Shown here piece after piece: positions 44,873 to 58,799 of a DNA stretch of 64,000 nt. Location: NCBI GenBank assembly GCA_032622095.1, contig CP136061.1, positions 83,426,324-83,490,323 on the forward strand. Direction: 5' to 3'. The translations under genes and the position numbers were made by a program. This DNA comes from Siphonodentalium dalli (taxonomy: Eukaryota; Mollusca; Scaphopoda; Gadilida; Siphonodentaliidae). The notes under the pieces were generated by a model. That model ran no database searches, was not told the DNA's origin, and worked only from the letters and a program-made list of their open reading frames with translations. Position 1 is the stretch's first letter. Every line of letters begins with the position of its first letter.

Positions 44873-45891
44873 TCTCAGTTGTTGAAAGTCACCTCCCCGA
44901 TATTCACGGCTATGCAGATGATACCCAAATCTACTTTTCATTTCGACCGACAGAGAGAGGCGAAACTAAAGCACGTCAAATTGTGGAGAACTGTAATGTG
45001 GACATTAGAGCGTGGATGATTACCAACCGACTCATGATAAATGACGATAAGACTGAATTCATAATCATTGGCTCTCGACAACAACTTCAGAAAGTCAACA
45101 TCAGTTCAATTCATGTGGGAGACGCCGACATACCAACAAAGGACACTGTTCGCAACCTGGGATCGTATTTTGACACAAACATGACAATGGATAACCATAT
45201 CTCTAATATGTGTAAGAAGGCGTTCAGAGGTTTATACAAAATCCGACAAATTAGACAATACCTCGATGTAGACTCAACTAAGACATTGGTCCATGCTTTT
45301 GTCACGTCACACTTAGATTACTGTAATTCTTTACTGTATGGACTACCGGATTACCAGTGTGATCGCCTGCAAAAAGTGCTAAATGCTGCGGCGCGAGTTG
45401 TATCATACACTCCTCGGCATGAACATATAACTCCAGTTCTCAACCAATTACACTGGCTGCCAGTGGAGTATCGAATCATGTTCAAAATTATTTTGCTTGT
45501 ATTCAAATCTCGTAATAACATGTCACCATTGTATATACAGGATATGATCAAAGACAGAAATGTGTGTACATATGGATTACGATCTGATAGTAGTATGCTT
45601 TTGTACATTCCTTTCAACAAACAGAAAACGTTTGGCGATAGGGCATTTTCATTTGCAGGTCCACATCTTTGGAATAGCATTCCACCTCACTTAAAAATAT
45701 TCACTGATTTAAATAAGTTTAAGACCGGCCTCAAAACATATCTCTTTGATGTAGCATTTAATTTCTAGATATATGTGCATGTACATGTATTATGCTGATT
45801 AGGCAATGAGCTCGATGTAATGTAAAGCGCCGTTGAATATGTACTCATAATATTGAGCGCTATACAAATTAATTATTGTATTGTATTGTAT
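44873..45891 (+). mobile_element. L2/CR1-like LINE, unit 2 copy
   Basis: Frame 44806-45768 is 320 residues and differs from unit 1 at one residue (NNMSP versus NNMST), matching the proline of the copy at 21825-22777. The proline is therefore ancestral and the threonine arose in unit 1. Confidence 0.9.
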
Positions 45892-46345
45892 AACAAACCG
45901 GAACGAAGACCTAGAACAATTAAACAGAAGACGGGTAAAAGAGATTGCTCTGTCGCCACTGAAGACGAAAATGATGATCTGAACAAAGAGGCGCGAGCCT
46001 GCCTCCCGTTACCACATAAGGTAACATAAGCCTTAAGGTAAGGTATAATAATTGGCAACAATCTTTATCTCGTAGATTTTCGACTATGTTTAGACCGAGT
46101 CCTCTCGAGATAGGAAATATTAATTATTAAAATTAAAAATTGAATTTATCCGTGATTGTTTACCGATCTCGGTAATGTGAATGGTCACGCTAAATTTGAA
46201 TCGATGTCAGGCCACTATTGGGTAAATCAGTACGTCATGCTGCATTTCACGATTGCAGTTAACAAAATACCTTCCGGTGAAGATAATCGGTTGGCGGATA
46301 CATTATCCATGTAGTGTGCAGTGCGAAGCGTCTTGCACTCTTATG

Positions 46346-47139
46346 ACTAATGTGTAGGTTTTCTACACACAATGTGTAGCCCTGCTACACAATCATTATT
46401 CATTTTTGACCTTAAACATATTTGTGTAGTATATGTGTAGTTTTATGTACGTACACAAATTGTGTAACAATGTTTACACATTAAATGGGTCAATTTATAC
46501 ACATTTATACACACTGGTATGCATAAAATCAAGACACATCCCTTACACATTTTATGCAGATTCTTACACATATAGGTCGTAGACAAGAATGTAAGTTCAG
46601 TATTCTGAATTGTGGATATATAGTATTGATGACATATGGAGATTTATATGTTAAAACGTTCATAGCGTTCAATGGTACGTAATATTTTGCTGTCATGTGT
46701 GAGTTTCGTTTTAAATGAACAAACCAGATTCGTGGCGTGGTTGCCTAATATTAGTATCAACGTATTACAACAAACAAACATTCATATAAACAAATGTAAG
46801 AGCAGTATTCGCCATGAAAGTTTTAACAAATAAATCCTCATATATCATTAATACTATGCTCACAAGTCGGAATTATGAACTTACATTCCTTGTCTACGAT
46901 CGCTGTAAATTGTATTCCAAAAAATAAACTCAAACAATATGGCGTCATGTAGCAGACTATGAAACTGAAGGCACCGCAATGCGCATGCTCCACGTTCCTA
47001 CACAATTGTGTGTAACAAAATATACACATTATGTGTAGAACGGCACTTGGTCAATGTATTTGTTTTTAAAACTACACATTGCTATGTGTATTAACCGGGT
47101 TTACACATTTGATGTGTAATCGTTTCTATACACATTAGT
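46346..47139. mobile_element. TGTGTA-rich MITE, unit 2 copy
   Basis: Same ends and body as 39593-40376, with one extra TTTATACACA unit near 46495. Confidence 0.75.
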
Positions 47140-47182
47140 TATAATAGTGTGTATGCGTTCAAAGCGTATTAATGGGTGAATA

Positions 47183-48753
47183 CAGAGGCGGACTGGCCGA
47201 TCGGGAGACCGGGAAAATTCCCGATGGGCCGGAGGCCGTGGGGGGGGGGGGGGCGCCACATGTGTTGTTTAACCAGCCTAATTGGCTAATCGTAATTGTG
47301 TCATTAAATGAACGTGTCAGCATCATATAACACAACGTAAAGACCCCGTTAATATCGAGATTTTAATGATAACTCCCACCTGTAAATCCCAAAAAAAATT
47401 CTCACGCACCCCTCCCGGACCCTCCCCAAATTTAAATTTCCAACACAATAGGAACGCTTCAGTTGAGGCCAGTCTAGATGTTAGGATTAGCGATTTTCTT
47501 GAATAGTTTTCAAAATTTTCTCACCCCGGGCCGAACAACCATGGACAGCCCGGTGTGTCCTGATTTCTTGTCCGTAGCCGTGTGCATTTGTCAGGAGTTA
47601 GATGTTAGATGTTAGAATTTATGAAATTTTTCAGGTAAAAATATCTGAATTGTCTCATACACTCTCAAATAAAGCAATTGATTTAGGTCCACCATAGAAC
47701 CAAAATCCGCGATAGTACCAGAGAGTTTGGTACTATAATCCTTTAGAGCCTGTTTAGCGTTATAGAACCAGATGAGTTGGTACTCCACAGAGGGCCAATC
47801 GTTGGCTCCAAGCTGATTGGGTGAGACCGTGGGTGTGTCAATATCGAGTGCCGTGTGCAAATGATAAAATTAAAGTGAAAAGATGGCCGCCCGTCGACTC
47901 GCGGTCATAGATCTGTCGGATTATTTCATTTAGCGCTATGCTAGGGAGTCTTTGTGGTTATGTACTTAATTCGATGTTTAAACGCGGCAGCATCATTTGG
48001 AATCTAACATGTCACATTGTTAAATTTGCCGGTATCTGGGCTGTTTTGTTCTCTGGAGTACCAAATTGCTGGAGCTATGCGTAGTACCTAAATACTTCAG
48101 AGTACCTGTCTTGATGTTTTGGTTCTTCAGATAATATAATGGGCGTGTCAAGAAAGCATCTATTTCTTGGCAATTCATATCGTGTGCGTCATGGCTTGGG
48201 TGTCATAAATGCGGGTGGCTATTATATGCATAAAGCCCGGATACATATAGGTACTCCACATAACCTAAATATAGGTACTGCAGATAACCGACAAATATAG
48301 GTACTCCAGAGAACCTAATATATAGGTACTCCAGAGAACCAAAATATATAGGTACTCCAGAGTACCTAAATATTTATTAGGTACTCTAGAGTACCAACAA
48401 ATTGGTACTCCCCCTGGGACAAAGCTTAGTACCTACGTAGGTACTCCAGAGTACCTATTGTTTTAAGAGTGTACCGGGAATATATAGAACCATGGTTTAT
48501 GAATATATAGGATATTAGGCCAGAACACTGAGGTGCAAATGGAATTATGCAAAAACATGTATTTGGTCTGACTCTGATTCAAGGGGGTGTAGTTGGAATT
48601 TTCCAAGGTGGACACCCCCCCCCCCAGAACAGATTCTGATTCAAGGGGGGGTGCAGTTGGAAGTTCCCAAGGTGGACACCCCCGTGAACAGATTCTGATG
48701 GGCCGGTATTATATTTATTTCCCGGGCCGGTTTTTTGGTCAAGTCCGCCTATG
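47183..48753. mobile_element. hAT-like element, unit 2 copy with nested MITE
   Basis: Same ends and GGTGAATA/GGTGAATG flanks (47175-47182; 48754-48761) as unit 1. The nested GGTACTC MITE is at 47658-48473 and the following zinc-finger fragment at about 48754-48900. Only homopolymer lengths and single bases differ. Confidence 0.8.
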
Positions 48754-50499
48754 GGTGAATGATTTTCTACAACTATCACATTGATACGGGCTATCCCCGG
48801 AGTGAATTATCTTATGACTCGTCAAGCTATTTGATTTAGTAAATGTACCTATGTCTCGCCACAGAGATTTTGGCTCAGCTGTTATCACTCGTGAATGATC
48901 CACATGCTACCATCGCCATATTGATTGGTTCTGGGATCGGCTGACATTACTAGTATTTTTCTAGTTTTTGCTAGTACATACATGTATGGTACTCACATAA
49001 TGACCAGCGCCCCTGACGATGACCCGGTCAATACATAATAGGTCGAAACAATGAATGGAGCCGCCGTATAAAGTGTGTGATATACCCTTTTGCGGTTAAA
49101 TGATGGACAACTATATAATCATGGCATAGCGATATAGTTAGCCATTCATTGTCGGGCGCGGACCAGAGGTGATGCAACCTTCCGTGTCAGACTTTTAGGT
49201 AGAAAAGGATTTCACTTACAACACTATTCGTATTGAACTTGAAGCAATATATCTTTATAGGGTTGCACTTTTTATGGAGGTTAGTTGTTTTCCGAATGTG
49301 AATGCGAAAATGGGAACTTCGTCGCGCCTATTTTTGACATAACATAGATTAAAACTAGATGGAAAACGGGATATTTATTAAATTAACGGTAGCCATAACA
49401 CAAGCTGCAAACAGAGTTCAGCCCCTCGCTACGCTATGTCTGACCGCTGCCGGCATTTGTATTTTATTTAAATTAAATCTAACATTTTGTTATTGAAGTG
49501 TTTTGTCAGTTACAATTCATCCTGGCTTGATCTAGACAATTTCAAATGAATATTGACAGTTCAGTTTCTCAGTATAATGCATGACAAAAATTATTATACG
49601 AGCTTATACACCAAATATACCCCCCCCCCCATAAAATCACATCTGGCAGCTGAATTGTTGATTATGATTGGGATACAATTAAAGGTGGATTATCTCTTTG
49701 TAAACATGAATTATATAGTTACCAGGGTATAACATATTAGATCTGAATCGAAGACTCCTGTCCGGAAATGCTTCAATCGATCAATATCGATTTTATTTCG
49801 AATAATTTATTATGAAATGAGATGATTAGTTGGGACACTTTATTTGTCTATTTTTAGAACAGACCATTCTGCGATACCATACAGCGATAGAGATCATTAC
49901 GGTGTTCCTATAGTTATGATCCGAACGTCGAATGTCCCAATTGATTGATTGTATTGTTTCATGCCATAGTTATAGGAGATAATGAGTCTAATTTACGTTT
50001 ATTTGTGACAAAAATACACAATAAAATTTCTGGTTTCTGTTAACAGTAACCACTATTGTTCGTTAGCTAAATATTCACACCTTTTTAGATCTGAACATAT
50101 TCGAAATTAAATCAATATTAAAGGTGGGCTATCTCTTTGTAAACATGTATTATATAGTGACCGGGGTATAAAATTTTAAATAGTTGCTGGGTATAAAATA
50201 TTAGATTTGAATCGAAGACTCCTGTGTTACGCCAGCTTTTGAAGTAATTACCACTTTTGAAGTAGGTCTCCACTTTTGAAGTAAAAAACGCCAGCTTTTG
50301 AAGTAACTCACCACTTTTGTAATAAAATCGCCAGCTTTTGTAGTAAAGTGAGGTCTCCGCTTTTGAAGTAAAAAACGCCAGCTTTTGTAGTAAAAAAACT
50401 AGGTCTCCACTTTTGAAGTAACAAAATTACAGCTTTTGAAGTAAACTGACTCAATAAATTTTGACGGGCGCTGAACGATTTTCATGACAAAGTCAACCC

Positions 50500-51640
<1,141 letters not shown>

Positions 51641-52543
51641 TGACGTTTACCAGAAAGGCATTTAGTTAGTCCGGTTCCTTGCCTAAGCATATGAGAACAC
51701 ATAGGTGGTCAATCATACGAGTATGCAATGTTGTTCCCAGTCTGTCCGTCAACCCAACGATCCACACTGGTGACCGACCTTATAGGTGCGACGTTTGTTA
51801 GAAGAAGTTCGCCGTGACCGCGAGTCTTACATTATATAAGAGAACCCACGCTGGTGACAAGATGTGTGTCTGAATACGTTCTGTCAGTCCAGTAACATGG
51901 CAACATGTATATTCCCTCAAAATTGGGGGACGTGACAAAGTATCAGTTACAACGGAAAATAGTTGGTCTATTTGTCCTCTTCTTTGGAAGAACAGTCCTA
52001 TGTCAAACTTCCAATTCGCAATGTTCCTGGTGCCAAATGGTTCAGTCTCCTTTTTGTAATTTTATAGTCGATTATCAATAATGATAAATAAGTCCATTTT
52101 CTTTTTAACGTGGTTCATTCTGATTGGCTAACTATGAAACAAAGGACGAAAGTCCAGATGTCAGGTGATTAAGAATGTCATACAACAAGACACCGATTCT
52201 GCATAATTTCACGAGTCATTGTCCCAGTTAGAATAATATTATCATGCACGTGCTACAGAATAATAAGTCAAAGATGTTCATTCAATTTACAACTGGAATA
52301 CAATCTCCTTTGGACACTTTAATAACGAGAGATAATGGTTCCTGGAATTACAAACTAAATTATTGAACATACTCACGTCTGTTACGGGATTGTGTCATAT
52401 CGTTCGAGACTTCGTGACAGCTCTAGAACCACCAAAAGAGGGAACAGGATAACAAGAAAATCGCATACCATATCGCTGTGTAGATCCGGCCTCTTTGGGC
52501 GCTACAGTTGTAATGTTTTATCATAACATTTAATGTTCAGGCG

Positions 52544-52927
52544 TTATGCTGTGGTGATTCTCCATGGCGGCCAATGGAGCCCGTGTTCCAAGCGTGTATT
52601 ATACCATGTGGTAGCTATGCCTGCGATTTCATTGTTGAATGTGAGTCCTCTGCGAGTGGGAGGTGGAACATTGGCCACAATCGCCAGTAACTGGTGTTGC
52701 CCTGCATAGGGCAGGTTTGTTACGGTAAGTTGCTGGTAAGTCAAGGGCAATACTATTAGGAAGGGACTGGCATATATTCTGTTTTGTGTTATATATAATT
52801 GCTCATCAATCCCAGCTTGCACCGATGGTTTGCAGTATATCAATAAATTCATTGTTGTAATTTTGTTCTGCATTTGGTATTTAGTTTGTTTTTTTGGAAA
52901 GGGGTTACCACACTGCGAGCAGCGCAC
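52544..52927 (-). CDS. 127-residue ORF in foldback loop, unrecognised
   Basis: Starts MRCSQCGNPFPKKQTKYQMQ. Related to the 99-residue frame at 24486-24785 but with a different C-terminus after an indel. One C-x2-C pair, no recognised domain. Conservation of the start suggests either a former element gene or simply a young paralogous copy. Confidence 0.25.
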   Translation of the reverse strand: MRCSQCGNPFPKKQTKYQMQNKITTMNLLIYCKPSVQAGIDEQLYITQNRIYASPFLIVLPLTYQQLTVTNLPYAGQHQLLAIVANVPPPTRRGLTFNNEIAGIATTWYNTRLEHGLHWPPWRITTA

Positions 52928-53022
52928 GGTCTGGGCGTTTGTAACTAACGTAGTTGAAAATGAGGGGAGTAGTAATTATGAGCTACATTGTAGATCTAGA
53001 TAGCAATCATGATCGACCAGTG

Positions 53023-55200
53023 CGCACTAAGATGTATGTTTGCAAGTTTGACTGATATATGAAATGTCTGATCAACTTGCATTTATATTTCATAGAACAT
53101 AACCACACACATATGATTTCTTGAATTTAACAATCGAGTTAACGGTAATTTAACAATCGAAACTGTACGAGTGTACTCGTTCTGTTCTGACTGGTTTATA
53201 CATAATAGCTATGTAATACCACACGGACGACAGTGATACGGTTACATTGATAATATTAATACGCACTTTATCCATAACTACGCACACATTAGTTTGCCTC
53301 AAAATTGCTGTGCTCACATTGGCGTATAATTAATTGTTTGATGTGCTCACTATCCTGTGATACCAATTTGAGGTTGCTTTCGATGGCAATGATTTGACAA
53401 AGTATCAAAATGTATCAATCGCGCGACATGTGTTCATTGTTTCCCCAAGCGTTATAGCCTACATATGTACGGCACCGTTCATTTTAACCCACCTATAAAG
53501 CGGCTCGATACATGTGACCAAAAAAGGCGATTGCCAATCTAAGTAGTCCTATGTGCGTGTTTTCAATTGTAATACAATATAATATATAAATCCGATACAC
53601 TTGTGCAAGATTTTACGAATCCTGGCAGTTTCTAAAGAGTTATTGCACATTTATATAAACGTTGTGTTTTTGTCGAAGGCTTAATATGCGGCCCTTCGTC
53701 GGCTGGTTACTGGCTGCGTATACGCTGCTCGGAATTTGCTTATTGGCGCAGTCAACAAAGCATCCTCTGGATGATAAATCATATGAAATCCTCGTTGAGC
53801 TAGTGAAGTCGAATGGTCAACTTAGTCTACCAGTGAAAGAAAGAACACATTTTCACAAATCTGTATTGCTGAAATGGTTCAGATGGAAAACATATCTGGA
53901 GGTTATCGACGGCACCTTATATTTGAAAGGCAAGCGTGTAGTCCGGAAGAACGACATGGTCACACACGTGAAGAGTTATTTCAGACAATCTAAAGGAGCG
54001 GGTATAAGAAATGTTAACAAACGATTACGATGCCAATATCTGGGAATAAGTGAAATGCGTGTTAGGAAAATATTGAACCAATCGAAACTGTACCAACGCT
54101 TGAATGTAAAGTTCACCAACCGTGCAAAAATGATACCAATAACTGCAAAGGAAGTAATGGAGCGGATGCAAGTTGATCTGGTTTTCATGTCAGAAGTTGA
54201 GCATGGACGTAAAATGTTCAGATATGTGCTGTCTGCAATGGACATTTTCAGTAGGTTCACATTTCTGCGACCGCTCACTTCAAAAAAGAGCTCTGAAGTT
54301 TCAACTGAACTCCAGAATATCTTCCGGCTGTATGGTCCGCCACGTATTTTGCAAAGTGACAGAGGCACAGAGTTTAAAGGGAAGGTGAAAAAGCTGATGA
54401 AAACAATGAACGTGAAAACAGTTTGTAGCAGGCAAAGCAGAGGACCAGGGTGGTTCCGAATTGTTTAACTAAACTGGAAGTAACTGATAGCCAGACAGGC
54501 AAGGTATAGTCTTCATCTTACCGGCAACGCAAGAATGTCTCAATCTCCGTTTCTATCCTCATTGGTTCAGGAGAAGCACTCGTTCAATTGATCATTTATT
54601 TCGTTATATATGTTTATTTAGGTCCATTTCCAGTATTGCTCAAGTTGAGTGTTGCAAACGTGTTGAGCTTTCGTTATTTTACGCAAACATATGGTATTGT
54701 TTAAAAAAAAAAAAAAAACATGGTATCATATTAAGAACATATCGAGTATTTTTAAAATACATTAAATTAGAACCACGTTTTTTGAAAACCAATATAGGCC
54801 AACTTCTCGTATGAGACATTAGCACAAGTAATTTATAAATTGTAAGAGGTAGATACTTTGGATTAATATATGTAAACTGTGTAAGACATAATTTATATAG
54901 AATCAGGACATGGCTTGAGGAACGTTTCTGGGCGAACTGTGAAGTTGATTTATTATATATTGGCTCCAGTAAACGTGAATCAGTGGACGAATTTGCATGG
55001 CTGGTGGATTTAGAGATCTGGTATATTACTAAAATTATAAGACTTTCTTTATAAACTACACACTTCAAGATTAAAACTAATTGGGGAAATATAAGTGCAT
55101 GCAATATTGCGGATCAGTGACCATTTACAATATAGACTACCAACTAGAATATGTACCTATATATATTGTGTTTTGATATGTGTGTTTTGTTGTGTTCTGT
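53023..55200. mobile_element. 2.2-kb insertion specific to this foldback copy
   Basis: The paralogous sequence at 24871-24887 reads TCGACCAGTGATATCTC without a break; here CCAGTG is followed by CGCACTAAG... and the homologous DNA resumes at TGATATCTC (55200). The insert carries the integrase-like gene at 53662-54468. No terminal repeats or clear target duplication longer than TG were found, so the class is undetermined. An A15 tract lies at about 54703-54717. Confidence 0.75.
53686..54468 (+). pseudogene. integrase-like (DDE) protein, truncated before the catalytic glutamate
   Basis: The frame is open from 53662; Met at 53686 gives a 260-residue product. The middle has GIRNVNKRLRCQYLGIS-x-MRVRKILNQS and N-x-x-F-x-NRA, then the integrase core: QVDLVFMS with the first aspartate, YVLSAMDIFSRFTFLRPL, GPPRILQSDRGTEFKGKVKK with the second aspartate, and MNVKTVCSRQSRG. 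The expected H-P-Q-S-Q-G-x-V-E segment with the third acidic residue is replaced by GPGWFRIV and a stop, consistent with a frameshift or deletion. The pattern fits the KRBA2-like/retroviral-type integrase family common in invertebrate genomes. A hydrophobic stretch near the start (VGWLLAAYTLLGICLLA) is unusual and may mean the first residues are not part of the family protein. Confidence 0.75.
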
Positions 55201-56229
55201 GATATCTCAAAATAATTCATCATTGTTTTTTATGTTAAGTTATCAGTCCGTGAGACACCTCAACCTTCCCTGACTATAGTACACCACTTAGTCTGACCCC
55301 AATTGATAGGTGCAACATAGCAATAGTAAATATGTATACCATCATATATTGTCTTCATGATAGAATATTGATTTCATTTATTGACCATAATAAACAAAAC
55401 AGATTCAGATAGCATAATTGTTGATGTGGATGAGAGGCGATAAGGTATCAAGCTATACAATATTATACATAACTATTCAAGAACTGTAGCGTCTAAGGGG
55501 AGGTTGAGGATAAATTTGACTAATTATTATTTAACTACATCAACAACATCGTTCCATTCATTCTTAATTTTGTTATGCGTTTCATTTTGTATTGCTGTGC
55601 CTGACAATTGACAATAAAATAATTAATTGTATTCGTATATTGTGTTGAATAAATTTTGAAAGGAGACTGAACCTTTTGGCATCAAGAACATTGAGATTTG
55701 AAAGTTTAACTTTCCCTGTATAGCGACATAATGCCATCGAATCCGTTATTTTATATACTCAATCATCAGAGTGTATGTGAACCCAACGGTTTCCACACAA
55801 CACATTACTGGCTCCCGTGTTTTATAGCTGGCCACGTTTGACGTAGTTATAATACTTCGGTTATGTGACATAATTTTAATGATTGAAAATTGTTGTTAAT
55901 GTCGCCTTCCAGAGACGAATCTAATAAACCAAACATTTTCTGCTGTCCCTAACGCGTCGGGTCACCTAATTTCGAGGGTACGAATATGTAATTATAAGTG
56001 AGGCCAATAATAAATATACTAACTATTTTCCGTTGGAACTAATACATCACCTAATTTCGAGAAACTATATATGTTGTCATGTTACTGACATGTTACTGAC
56101 AAAACGTCTTCAGTCCTGTCTGACTCAATGTAACATCGAACTTCTTCTGACAACGGTCGCACTTGTAAGGGCACTCAATAGTGTGGGTTGTCAGGCTGAC
56201 TGGGAACAATCTTATATACTCGTATGATT

Positions 56230-57000
56230 GATCACCTATGTGTGTTCATATGATTAGGCAGGGAAACGGACGCACTAAATGCCGTTCGGTACACGTCACA
56301 CTTATATGGGCGATTGACTCTATAAATTATCTTCTGCTGCTATGACTGAAGGCTATTCGAACCACGTCACATGCATATGGTCGATTACCGGTGTGGATTC
56401 TTTTGTCACGGAACCGGACTCACTAAGTGCCTTTTGGTACAAGTAACACGTGTATGGGCGATTGACTGTGTGATTTCTCTTGTGTTGGTACGATTGGAGG
56501 CTATTCAAACCACGTCACACTCGTATGGTCGATTACCTGTGTGGAATCTTTTGTCACGCAACCGGACTCACTAGGTGCCTTTTGGTACACGTCACACGTG
56601 TATGGGCGATTGACTGTATGATTTATCTTGTGTTGGTATGACTCAAAGCTATTCAAACCACGTCACACTCGTATGGTCGATCACCTGTGTGGAATCTTTT
56701 GTCACGGAACCGGACTCACTAAGTGCCTTTTGGTACAAGTCACACGTGTATGGGCGATTGACTGTGTGATTTCTCTTGTGTTGGTACGATTGGAGGCTAT
56801 TCAAACCACGTCACACTCGTATGGTCGATCACCTGTGTGGAATCTTTTGTCACGGAACCGGACTCACTAAGTGCCTTTTGGTACACGTCACACGTGTATG
56901 GGCGATTGACTGTGATTTCTCTTGTGTTGGCATGACTGAAAGCTATTCAAACCACGTCACACTCGTATGGGCGATAGCCACTATTGATTATCGGGTTGAC
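56230..57000 (-). repeat. zinc-finger-derived 148-bp tandem array (copy C)
   Basis: CACGTCACA recurs near 56363, 56511, 56660, 56807 and 56955 (five units). Inverse orientation to array B, forming the opposite arm of the foldback. The plus-strand frames of 67-105 residues here are artefacts. Confidence 0.9.
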
Positions 57001-57833
57001 TTTGTCATGAAAATCGTTCAGCGCCCGTCAAAATTTATTGAGTCAGTTTACTTCAAAAGCTGTAATTTTGTTACTTCAAAAGTGGAGACCTAGTTTTTTT
57101 ACTACAAAAGCTGGCGTTTTTTACTTCAAAAGCGGAGACCTCACTTTACTACAAAAGCTGGCGATTTTATTACAAAAGTGGTGAGTTACTTCAAAAGCTG
57201 GCGTTTTTTACTTCAAAAGTGGAGACCTACTTCAAAAGCTGGCGTAACACTCCTGTCCGGAAATGCTTCTATCGATTAATATTAATTTTATTTCGAATAT
57301 GGTCTGGCCTAAAAAGGTGTGTTTGTTCAGCTAACGGACAATAGTGGTTCCTGCTAACAGGGACCAGAAATTTTATTGTACAATTTTGTCACAAATACAC
57401 GTTAATTATACTCATTATCGCTTATATCTGTGGAACAAAACAATACAAACAATCAATCTGGGACATTTGACTTTCGGTGCGTAGCCATAGGAACAGCCCA
57501 GTGCTCTATATCGCAATATGGTATCATCCGAACGGTCTGTTCTAACAATAGACACATAAACGGTCCCGATTTAATTTTCGAAATAAAATCAATATTAATT
57601 GATTGAAGCTTTCCGGGACAGGGGTCTTCAGTTCATATCTATTATGTTATAACCACGCAACTATTTAAAATTTGTTATTTAAAGAGATAATCCATCTTTA
57701 ATCGAAAAAAAAGCATTTCCGGATAGGAGACTTTGATTCAGATCTAATATTTTATTCCCCGGTAACTATATACATGCAATACATGTTTACAAAGAGATAA
57801 TCCACATTAAATGAAGAGATAACATAACATAAT

Positions 57834-58292
57834 TTAAAGATGGATTATCTCTTTCAATAACAAATTTGAAATAGTTGCTTGGGTATAAAATAATAAATAT
57901 TAACCGAAGACCACTGTCCGGAAAGGCTTCTATCAATTGATATTGATTTTATTTCGAATATTTTTTTTGGGACGGTTATTTGTCTATTTTTAGAACATAT
58001 CGTCCTGGTGATACCATATAGCGAACATTAGGCTGCTCCTATGGATACGTACCGAACGTCCCAGATTGATTATGTTGTTTTAGTCCATAGGTATAAGCGA
58101 TACTGGCTATATTTAAAGGTAACTACTATTGTTCGTTAGCTGAACAACTACACCGGTTTAGACCAGAAAATATTCGAAATAAAAATGAATATTAATCGAT
58201 AGAAGCATTCCCGGAGTCTTCGATTCAGATAAAATATTTTATACCCTAGTAACAATATAATACATGTTTTCAAAGAGATAATCCACCTTTAA
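57834..58292 (-). mobile_element. TTAA-MITE C
   Basis: TTAA at 57834-57837 and 58289-58292 with AGATGGATTATCTCTTT and GATAATCCACCT. Internal family motifs CCGGAAAGGCTTCTATCAAT and ATTAATCGATAGAAGCA. Somewhat shorter than the 31.4-kb copy through a central deletion. Confidence 0.85.
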
Positions 58293-58799
58293 TCACATGA
58301 ACTATTTCCTGCATATACCGGATACCGGTGTGATTAAATGTGTATGTCGTCTTGACTCCCGCTGTATAGTGAATACTTTCGCTGCGGTGACGTTTTACTG
58401 TAACATATATTGTCGACGCAGTTATCTGTATTTTGAGCACGATTGCATTTTAGGATAGTTTTGACTCGCAAATTATAAAAGTAATATCGTTCTGCACAGA
58501 ATCTCAGTAGCTCTATTATAATGGCGTATTGTTTGAATGTGATAGACACAATTGGCATGCACATACTGCATTTTCCGACAAGGAATCGTATTACGTGGGG
58601 TTTATAGGCACAATACCGATGTTATTGTGTGCGGGTGTTAGAAGCGAACTATTTCTCGAATAGAGGTCCCAGTGCGAGTTCGTTGTTCACAAATGTGGGA
58701 GACATGACCACCATTCTAGTTATAATAATATATAAACTATGTGCCGAAAGTCTTCGATCAAGTGCCAAAACGTCCAAAGGCTTGGGCCGCAAGAACCAA

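Larger units (their letters stand above)
42854..49619. repeat. 6.77-kb tandem duplication, unit 2
   Basis: A near-identical copy of 36101-42853 carrying all its nested elements. It begins inside the LINE relic (missing the LINE C-terminus that unit 1 has upstream) and ends at ACCAAATATA before a C10 tract. The indels relative to unit 1 are an extra 10-bp TTTATACACA copy near 46495 and homopolymer lengths near 47241, 48611 and 48642. Confidence 0.95.

Noticed and set aside
54679..55104. 141-residue minus-strand frame in the integrase-bearing insertion
   Set aside because: Very AT-rich, begins from a poly-A/T tract, with no domain or conserved counterpart.
53023..55200. Assigning the integrase insertion to a Polinton/Maverick or Ginger element
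   Set aside because: No terminal inverted repeats, polymerase, capsid or packaging genes; only an integrase fragment.
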